Assembly (NCBI GenBank): GCA_964503355.1
Contig: CAZCZS010000044.1
Coordinates: 1 to 14,097, forward strand
DNA from: Mesoaciditoga sp964503355
GTDB lineage: Bacteria > Thermotogota > Thermotogae > Mesoaciditogales > Mesoaciditogaceae
Direction of reading: 5' to 3'
Length of the DNA: 14,097 nucleotides
A model generated the notes under the pieces. It was not told the DNA's origin, did no database searches, and saw only the letters and a list, made by a program, of their open reading frames with translations. Made by a program: the position numbers and the translations under genes. This document shows, piece by piece, positions 1 through 4,134 of this stretch. How positions within the stretch are numbered: the stretch's first letter is position 1; every line of letters starts with the position of its first letter.

Positions 1-64
1 CAGTTGGTAGAGCAACTGATTTGTAATCAGTCGGTCGGGGGTTCGAGTCCCTTCGCTGGCTCCA
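1..64 (+). tRNA. tRNA-Thr (anticodon TGT), 5' end cut by window edge
   Basis: The anticodon arm is complete: a five-pair stem (15-19 with 27-31) closes the seven-base loop TTTGTAA, giving anticodon TGT at 22-24, which reads ACA threonine codons. The T loop TTCGAGT follows a G-rich stem. The 3' acceptor strand ends in an encoded CCA at 62-64. Roughly the first 12 bases (5' acceptor strand and start of the D arm) lie outside the window. Only five bases separate it from tRNA-Tyr, so the two are probably processed from one transcript. Confidence 0.93.
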
Positions 65-69
65 AGGAT

Positions 70-156
70 GGAGAGGTGCCCGAGTGGCCAATGGGGGCGG
101 ACTGTAAATCCGCTGGCGGATTGCCTTCGGTGGTTCAAATCCACCCCTCTCCACCA
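70..156 (+). tRNA. tRNA-Tyr (anticodon GTA)
   Basis: This is a class II tRNA with a long variable arm. The acceptor strand GGAGAGG (70-76) pairs with CCTCTCC (146-152), followed by discriminator A and an encoded CCA (154-156). The anticodon stem GCGGA/TCCGC closes a loop with GTA at 104-106, reading tyrosine codons. The T loop TTCAAAT is normal. A run of seven T (159-165) follows two bases after the CCA, but no independent strong hairpin precedes it, and rpmG begins 40 bases downstream. Confidence 0.96.
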
Positions 157-195
157 GATTTTTTTAATTGTTTCAATTGCTCAAGAGGTGGAAAA

Positions 196-354
196 ATGGC
201 GAAGAATACGAAGAATTTTGTTACGCTCGTGTGCACGGAATGCAAATCAAGAAATTACGTTATCCGCAAGGGAAGGCAATCGAGGGAGAAACTTCAAATA
301 AACAAGTATTGCCCCAAGTGTAGAAAGCACACCCTTCATAAAGAATCCAAATGA
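196..354 (+). CDS. rpmG: 50S ribosomal protein L33
   Basis: This 52-residue protein is a small basic component of the large ribosomal subunit, near the tRNA exit site. It is the zinc-ribbon form: two CxxC pairs (C13/C16 and C39/C42) are intact, so it should bind zinc, unlike the cysteine-free L33 paralogues of some bacteria. The ATG at 196 is chosen because AGAGGTGG sits just upstream (184-191) and because the protein then starts MAKNTKNFVT, typical of the family; the same frame is open upstream through the tRNAs, but that part is not protein-like. It sits between tRNA-Tyr and tRNA-Trp, ending seven bases before the latter, so its mRNA must be released by tRNA processing. A position next to secE-nusG is usual for rpmG. 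Confidence 0.95.
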   Translation: MAKNTKNFVTLVCTECKSRNYVIRKGRQSREKLQINKYCPKCRKHTLHKESK

Positions 355-361
355 ATAACGT

Positions 362-437
362 AGGCCCGTAGCTCAATTGGCAGAGCACCGGTCTCCAAAA
401 CCGGGTGTTGCAGGTTCAAGTCCTGCCGGGCCTGCCA
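362..437 (+). tRNA. tRNA-Trp (anticodon CCA)
   Basis: Acceptor strands AGGCCCG (362-368) and CGGGCCT (427-433) pair fully, with discriminator G434 and encoded CCA at 435-437. The anticodon stem CCGGT/ACCGG closes loop CTCCAAA with anticodon CCA at 395-397. The T loop TTCAAGT is normal. It begins seven bases after the rpmG stop and ends 18 bases before the secE start, so it is embedded in the mRNA. This rpmG/tRNA-Trp/secE order is common in several bacterial phyla. Confidence 0.97.
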
Positions 438-455
438 TGTTAAGGGGTGAAAAAG

Positions 456-653
456 ATGGCCGATTTGAAAAAGTTTTTCAGTGAAGTTAAAAGTGAAGCC
501 AAGAAAACCACATGGCCAAACAGGGCCAAGCTTTTGTCTGCGACCGGAATCGTTTTGTTGATTTTGGGCGTGACAGGTGTTTATTTTTGGCTATTAGACA
601 TGGGTTTTTCCACTTTCACAAGATGGCTTCTAGCGGTTTTAGGTGTGAAGTAA
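456..653 (+). CDS. secE: Preprotein translocase subunit SecE
   Basis: SecE is the small essential subunit of the SecYEG channel, clamping SecY in the cytoplasmic membrane. This 65-residue form is the short single-span type. It has an amphipathic N-terminal helix, the conserved cytoplasmic stretch KKTTWPNR (about 16-23) that contacts SecY, and one membrane helix at about 28-48. A GTG at 447 is also in frame, but it lies inside the likely ribosome-binding site AAGGGG (442-447). The ATG at 456 has good spacing and gives the usual start MADLKKFF. It lies directly between tRNA-Trp and nusG, which starts five bases after the secE stop, so secE and nusG are probably translationally coupled. Confidence 0.95.
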   Translation: MADLKKFFSEVKSEAKKTTWPNRAKLLSATGIVLLILGVTGVYFWLLDMGFSTFTRWLLAVLGVK

Positions 654-657
654 GGGT

Positions 658-1719
658 ATGAAAAAATCTTGGTATATAGTCCAAACTTATTCGGGATTAG
701 AACAAACCGTAAAAGAAGCCATAGAACAGAAAAGGGATCTCTTTAAACTCAACGATTTTATAGGAAGAGTTGTAGTTCCGGAGGAAAAAGTCGTTGGAGT
801 AAAGGGAAAAAAGGTAGAAAAATACAGAGTACCTTCGACGGCAAAACTTCATGTGAGCTCCGGTGATAGCGTTTCGAAGGGAGATCCCATAGCCGAATTG
901 CCAGAAGTTCATGTCAAACGCGATGGGAAAGTTGTTGAATTGAGAAATATGAGAAAGCTCGTGATCGAATCGATAGATCGCAAAAACAGTCGCACCTACT
1001 ACATCCCTTCTTCAACCGGTATTGAAAGTGGAATAAGGTTGGGCTCTCGCTTAAGGGAGGGCATGCCGATAGCGAAAGATAAAACCGTTTTTTGTGAGAT
1101 AGACGGAAAAGTCGTACAAAATGAGCGAGTTAAAAAGATAGTCATAGAAAACGTGGATGGACAAGAAGATATCTACTTCGTGCCGTTTGAAGTTTTTAAC
1201 AAATCGATAAGGATAAATCAAAAGGTAAAAGCCGGCACGTTATTGGCTGATAAAAAAGTTTTCACTTCTAAAACGGATGGAATAGTTGAGATAGATACCT
1301 ATGGAGCGTACAGGGAGATAAAGATATCTAAGGTTACCACAAGAAGGTTATTCCCGGGGTACGTTTTTGTCGAGATGTACATGACGGAAGAGATGTGGGA
1401 AGTAGTCAAAAACACGGAGCATGTCATCAATTTCGTATCGAATGCGGGTCAACCTATTCCGGTTAAGAAAAGGGAGATAGACGCCATTCTCGGTCTTTCC
1501 TCATCAAGTAGATCTGAAAAAGTTGAAGAGGTTAAAATAGAGATAGACATTCCGATCGGAGAACACGTCAAGATAAAGAAAGGCCCATTTGAAGGCTTCA
1601 CCGGTATCGTTCAAGAAGTCAAACCGGAAAAGAAAGAGTTGGTGGTTGCCGTTACAATTTTTGGAAGAGAAACACCCGTTGTTCTACACGTTTCTGAGGT
1701 TGAAAAGATAGAAAACTGA
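658..1719 (+). CDS. nusG: Transcription termination/antitermination protein NusG with large inserted domain
   Basis: NusG binds the RNA polymerase clamp and modulates pausing, Rho termination and transcription-translation coupling. At 353 residues it is about twice the E. coli length (181). The NGN domain is split: MKKSWYIVQTYSG opens it (1-45) and RRLFPGYVFVEMYM resumes it (229-280). The KOW domain follows (about 299-353), with GEHVKIKKGPFEGFTG. Residues about 50-225 are the extra domain known from Thermotoga NusG (domain II). In it I see three related units of about 58 residues, each with a Y-x-V/I-P start, a glycine turn and a DGxV end (about 57-93, 115-153, 173-211). Their pattern resembles sandwich-barrel hybrid units of RNA polymerase beta prime. 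The start follows a weak site, TAAGGGT, overlapping the secE stop. Confidence 0.96.
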   Translation: MKKSWYIVQTYSGLEQTVKEAIEQKRDLFKLNDFIGRVVVPEEKVVGVKGKKVEKYRVPSTAKLHVSSGDSVSKGDPIAELPEVHVKRDGKVVELRNMRKLVIESIDRKNSRTYYIPSSTGIESGIRLGSRLREGMPIAKDKTVFCEIDGKVVQNERVKKIVIENVDGQEDIYFVPFEVFNKSIRINQKVKAGTLLADKKVFTSKTDGIVEIDTYGAYREIKISKVTTRRLFPGYVFVEMYMTEEMWEVVKNTEHVINFVSNAGQPIPVKKREIDAILGLSSSSRSEKVEEVKIEIDIPIGEHVKIKKGPFEGFTGIVQEVKPEKKELVVAVTIFGRETPVVLHVSEVEKIEN

Positions 1720-1732
1720 AGGAAATCAGTTT

Positions 1733-1776
1733 ATGGTGGGAGAGGATGCCATCCTCGACATATACCACAAGGAGGT
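1733..1776 (+). promoter_or_regulatory. Ribosomal protein L1 binding site in rplK leader (23S mimic)
   Basis: In the 63-base nusG-rplK gap, GTGG (1736-1739) pairs with CCAC (1765-1768), enclosing an asymmetric internal loop (GA on the 5' side, GACATATA on the 3' side) and a second stem, GAGGAT (1742-1747) with ATCCTC (1751-1756). From memory, the 23S L1 site has GGUGGGAG on one strand and AUACCAC on the other; both strings occur here (1735-1742 and 1762-1768). L1 is known to repress the L11-L1 mRNA by binding such a mimic. The rplK ribosome-binding site AAGGAGG (1769-1775, after a preceding A of 1769-1770) directly abuts the lower stem, a good geometry for blocking initiation. The call rests on this match; there is no binding evidence. 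Confidence 0.72.
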
Positions 1777-1782
1777 TAGAAA

Positions 1783-2208
1783 ATGGCAAAGGAATTGATA
1801 AGACAAGTGAAGCTGCAGATTCCCGCGGGAAAAGCGACGCCCGCTGCACCGGTAGGTCCATCTTTGGGTCAACACGGTGTCAACATCATGGCCTTTTGCA
1901 AGCAATTCAACGCTGCCACTGCAAAAGATGCTGGAATGATAATCCCCGTGATCATAAACATTTACAAAGATCGCTCTTTCACATTCGTCACGAAAACACC
2001 CCCAGCGGCGGTACTTCTTTTGAAAGCGGCGGGAGTGAAAAAAGGTTCGGGAGAACCGAACAAAGTCAAAGTTGGGAAGATCACCAAGAAACAGCTTGAA
2101 GAGATAGCGAAAATAAAGATGAAAGATCTCAACGCCCGTGATTTGGAAGCGGCTTCCAAGATAATAGCTGGAACTGCCAAGAACATGGGAATAGAGATCG
2201 TGGGTTGA
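1783..2208 (+). CDS. rplK: 50S ribosomal protein L11
   Basis: L11 binds the GTPase-associated centre of 23S rRNA and moves during factor binding; it is the thiostrepton target and is needed for RelA-type stringent signalling where present. At 141 residues the length is standard. The N-terminal domain carries the proline-rich switch segment PAGKATPAAPVGPSLGQHG (14-32), including P23 and P26, which line the thiostrepton site and look sensitive-type. The C-terminal RNA-binding domain has the conserved GTAKNMGI near the end. A very good ribosome-binding site (AAGGAGGT) lies eight bases before the ATG. It is the first gene after the L1-type leader and is followed ten bases later by rplA, as expected for an L1-controlled pair. 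Confidence 0.97.
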   Translation: MAKELIRQVKLQIPAGKATPAAPVGPSLGQHGVNIMAFCKQFNAATAKDAGMIIPVIINIYKDRSFTFVTKTPPAAVLLLKAAGVKKGSGEPNKVKVGKITKKQLEEIAKIKMKDLNARDLEAASKIIAGTAKNMGIEIVG

Positions 2209-2218
2209 GGTGAGAGAG

Positions 2219-2917
2219 ATGGCAAAGCATTCTAAAAGATATGCGGAACTTTTGAAAAGCTACGATAAAAACAACGTTTATCCCATTGAAGAGGCTGTTA
2301 AATTGGTGAAAAAACTTTCCACGGCGAAATTCGATGAAACCATAGAATTATCCATCAAAACGGGAATAGACCCGAAAAAGAACGAACAGCAGATAAGGAA
2401 TACAATTTCGCTTCCGAATGGAACCGGTAAGAAGGTAAGAGTGTTGGTTTTCGCAGTTGGACCGGAAGCTGAAGAGGCGAAAGAGGCTGGAGCGGATTAC
2501 GTTGGTGGTGAAGATCTAGCTGAGAAGATCGCGAAGGAAGGTTTTTTGGATTTTGATATCGCCATTGCGAGCCCTGACACGATGAGATTCGTTGGAAAAC
2601 TCGGAAGAATCCTAGGTCCTCGTGGTCTCATGCCATCTCCAAAGTCCGGCACGGTGACGAAAGACATAAAGAATGCGGTTGAATCCTTCAAGGCCGGCAG
2701 AGTGGAAGTTAGAAACGATAAAACTGGTAATCTTCATTTACCGGTTGGAAAGAAAAGCTTTAGTGATGAAAAGCTAAAAGAAAACGTATCATCCGCTTTA
2801 CAACAAATAGCGGCGTTGCGACCACAAGGTGTTAAAGGAAAGTTCATTCAAAAAGCCGTTATCGCTCCAACGATGGGTCCAGGTGTGAAGGTGGAATTTT
2901 CTAAATTTGAAAGCTGA
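2219..2917 (+). CDS. rplA: 50S ribosomal protein L1
   Basis: L1 forms the mobile stalk beside the E site, helps release deacylated tRNA, and is the autogenous repressor of the L11-L1 mRNA. The protein has 232 residues, the usual length. It has the two-domain L1 architecture with the signature GKLGRILGPRGLMPSPKSG at 126-144, and C-terminal residues GPGVKVEF. A GTG at 2210 is in frame, but the ATG at 2219 is preferred: GAGGTGAG (2207-2214) then serves as the ribosome-binding site, and the product starts MAKHSKRY like other L1 proteins. The binding site overlaps the rplK stop codon, which points to translational coupling. This protein is the presumed ligand of the leader hairpin upstream of rplK. 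Confidence 0.96.
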   Translation: MAKHSKRYAELLKSYDKNNVYPIEEAVKLVKKLSTAKFDETIELSIKTGIDPKKNEQQIRNTISLPNGTGKKVRVLVFAVGPEAEEAKEAGADYVGGEDLAEKIAKEGFLDFDIAIASPDTMRFVGKLGRILGPRGLMPSPKSGTVTKDIKNAVESFKAGRVEVRNDKTGNLHLPVGKKSFSDEKLKENVSSALQQIAALRPQGVKGKFIQKAVIAPTMGPGVKVEFSKFES

Positions 2918-2934
2918 AGCGATCAATTGAATTT

Positions 2935-2992
2935 TGGCAAGTACCGAAGACAGTAGGATTCTAAAAGACGATATGTCTTCCTACCGAGGTGC
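2935..2992 (+). ncRNA. Ribosomal protein L10 leader
   Basis: The 144-base rplA-rplJ gap begins with the hallmark of the L10 leader: CGAAGACAGTAGG (2945-2957) and CCTACCGAGGT (2980-2990). GTAGGA (2953-2958) pairs with TCCTAC (2979-2984), and an inner stem AAGAC/GTCTT (2965-2969 with 2975-2979) sits within it. The unpaired AGACA next to the stem matches the part that mimics the 23S binding site of the L10-L12 complex. An alternative pairing, GAAGACA (2946-2952) with TGTCTTC (2974-2980), would exclude the main fold. In other bacteria the L10-L12 complex binds this leader and reduces rplJ-rplL expression. Confidence 0.88.
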
Positions 2993-3017
2993 GTAGATCG
3001 ATAGATGAAAACGATCG

Positions 3018-3047
3018 ACGGCCTCACATTTTGAGGCCGTTTTTGTT
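3018..3047 (+). terminator. Intrinsic terminator/attenuator before rplJ
   Basis: A perfect nine-pair stem, ACGGCCTCA (3018-3026) with TGAGGCCGT (3032-3040), closes a five-base loop and runs into TTTTTGTT. It stands between the L10 leader and the rplJ ribosome-binding site, so it can only act as an attenuator for rplJ-rplL and downstream genes. A smaller stem just upstream (TCGAT 2998-3002 with ATCGA 3014-3018) shares base 3018 with it. The antiterminating pairing is not obvious; GAGG (2986-2989) could pair with CCTC (3022-3025), but that is weak. Confidence 0.87.
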
Positions 3048-3061
3048 AAAGGAGGTGCCAC

Positions 3062-3583
3062 ATGCTTAAAGAGCAGAAGATCAAAATAGTAGAAGAATTA
3101 GCCGATGCCTTATCAAAGAGCCCTCTCATCTTGCTGACGGATTACAAGGGATTAAGCGTCGAGGAAATCACCAAACTTCGCGATGAGTTGTATGAAGTTA
3201 ACGCCAAGTACAGAGTGGCAAAGAACACCTTGATAAAGTTGGCGTTCAAAAAGGCTGGACTTCCACTTGATGAACTGGAATCATCCTTGCAGGGTACAAC
3301 GGCGATTCTTTACACAGAAGGAGACGCTGTTTTGGCCTTAAAAGCCCTTTTTAAGTTCATCAAAGAAACGGAAAAACCCGTTGTAAAATGCGGGTTGATG
3401 GATGGAAAGTTCATCAGCGCCGAAGAAGCAAAAGAATTCTCGAAATTGCCACCGAGAGAAGTTCTTCTTGCTCAATTGGTGGGTCAGATGCAGGCTCCGA
3501 TATACGGCTTGCATGCCGTGTTATCAGGTACTTTGAGAAAGTTACTTTACGCTTTAAACGCTATCAAAGAAAAAAAAGAGTAA
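3062..3583 (+). CDS. rplJ: 50S ribosomal protein L10
   Basis: L10 anchors the flexible L7/L12 stalk to 23S rRNA at the GTPase centre. The 173-residue protein has the usual N-terminal rRNA-binding domain (ADALSKSPLILLTDYKGLSV, then YRVAKNTLIKLA) and a C-terminal helix (about 135-173) that carries L12 dimers; in thermophiles with long helices it holds three dimers, but I cannot fix the number here. A strong ribosome-binding site, AAAGGAGGTG (3048-3057), sits five bases before the ATG and directly after the attenuator's T run. rplL starts 24 bases after the stop. Together with L12 it is the presumed ligand of the leader at 2935-2992. Confidence 0.96.
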   Translation: MLKEQKIKIVEELADALSKSPLILLTDYKGLSVEEITKLRDELYEVNAKYRVAKNTLIKLAFKKAGLPLDELESSLQGTTAILYTEGDAVLALKALFKFIKETEKPVVKCGLMDGKFISAEEAKEFSKLPPREVLLAQLVGQMQAPIYGLHAVLSGTLRKLLYALNAIKEKKE

Positions 3584-3607
3584 AGATTTTTCAGGAGGTG
3601 TGATAAA

Positions 3608-3997
3608 ATGACTAAGGAAGAAATCATCAAGGCCATCGAAGAAATGACCGTTGCCGAATTGGCAGAATTGGTGAAAGAATTGGAAGACAAGTTTGGAGTT
3701 AGCGCGGCGGCACCCGTTGCGGTTGCGGCAGCTCCAGCGGCAGGAGGAGAAGCGGCAGGAGGAGAAGCGGCAGAGAAATCTTCTTTTGACGTTCTCATCA
3801 AAGAAATCGGTGACAAGAAACTTCAAGTTATCAAGGTTGTTAGGGAGATAACAGGTCTTGGCTTGAAAGAGGCAAAAGAAGTCGTAGACAAAGCTGGTTC
3901 GGCTGACGCAGTCGTTAAGAAAGGTGCCAGCAAAGAAGAGGCCGAACAGATCAAAGCGAAACTCGAAGAAGCCGGCGCGACCGTCGAGTTGAAGTGA
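3608..3997 (+). CDS. rplL: 50S ribosomal protein L7/L12
   Basis: L7/L12 is the multicopy stalk protein that recruits translational GTPases. The 129-residue product has an N-terminal dimerisation helix pair (1-31), an alanine/glycine-rich hinge (about 33-57) and the globular C-terminal domain with GLGLKEAKEVVDKA, which contacts elongation factors. The hinge contains the protein repeat AGGEA twice (45-54), encoded by a perfect tandem 15-base repeat, so its length could vary by slippage. AGGAGGTG (3593-3600) gives a very strong ribosome-binding site, fitting the need for several copies per ribosome. It is followed by a 137-base gap with a hairpin before rpoB. Confidence 0.97.
   Translation: MTKEEIIKAIEEMTVAELAELVKELEDKFGVSAAAPVAVAAAPAAGGEAAGGEAAEKSSFDVLIKEIGDKKLQVIKVVREITGLGLKEAKEVVDKAGSADAVVKKGASKEEAEQIKAKLEEAGATVELK
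3740..3769 (+). repeat. Perfect 15-bp tandem duplication in the rplL hinge
   Basis: The unit GCAGGAGGAGAAGCG occurs twice without a mismatch (3740-3754, 3755-3769), and the following GCA begins a third. It encodes two AGGEA units in the L12 hinge. Being a multiple of three bases, gain or loss of a copy keeps the frame and changes only hinge length. Each unit also contains AGGAGGAG, which resembles a ribosome-binding site inside the gene. Confidence 0.9.
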
Positions 3998-4030
3998 TCA
4001 GAGTTTAGCCTCTCATAGATCATCACAGAA

Positions 4031-4059
4031 TTGAAACGCAACCTCATCGGAATTGTAAA
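4031..4059 (+). promoter_or_regulatory. Possible internal promoter upstream of rpoB (weak)
   Basis: TTGAAA (4031-4036) and TGTAAA (4054-4059) are separated by 17 bases and match the -35 and -10 consensus at five and four of six positions. The -10 falls in the hairpin loop region, and a start near 4066 would give an rpoB mRNA without the attenuator-like hairpin. A separate promoter for rpoB would be consistent with its lower required output compared with ribosomal proteins. This is only a consensus match in A/T-rich DNA. Confidence 0.25.
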
Positions 4060-4083
4060 CTTTCCGATGGGGTCGTTTTGCTT
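4034..4083 (+). terminator. Long hairpin with broken T tract between rplL and rpoB; likely partial terminator or processing site
   Basis: ACCTCATCGGAA (4041-4052) pairs with TTCCGATGGGGT (4062-4073) through 12 pairs including one G-T, closing a nine-base loop. After a two-base bulge (4039-4040), AAACG (4034-4038) pairs with CGTTT (4074-4078). The 3' side reads TCGTTTTGCTT, an interrupted T tract. Its location matches the E. coli rplL-rpoB attenuator and RNase III processing region, which lowers rpoBC transcription relative to rplJL; an equivalent role here is inferred from position and shape only. Confidence 0.6.
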
Positions 4084-4120
4084 AAATGTATTAACCTTGA
4101 ATTAAGGAACTTCTTGATGA

Positions 4121-4130
4121 GGAGAGGTGG
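4121..4130 (+). promoter_or_regulatory. Ribosome-binding site deciding the rpoB start
   Basis: GGAGAGGTGG lies four bases before GTG at 4135 and supports that codon as the rpoB start. A competing ATG at 4117 has AAGGA at 4104-4108 with acceptable spacing and would add six residues (MRRGGK). A TTG at 4078 would start inside the hairpin and is unlikely. Confidence 0.6.
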
Positions 4131-4134
4131 AAAA

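Noticed and set aside
159..178. Seven T after tRNA-Tyr with a small AATTG/CAATT hairpin, considered as a terminator
   Set aside because: The T run precedes the five-pair hairpin rather than following it, and rpmG downstream has no visible promoter of its own.
447..455. GTG 447 as an upstream start of secE
   Set aside because: It overlaps the AAGGGG ribosome-binding site that serves ATG 456, and the longer N-terminus is not typical.
1733..1798. A 21-codon open frame (starts MVGEDAILDI) beginning at ATG 1733 with AAGGA upstream and overlapping the rplK start
   Set aside because: It coincides with the L1-site hairpin, the codons look like by-products of the stems, and no known leader peptide matches.
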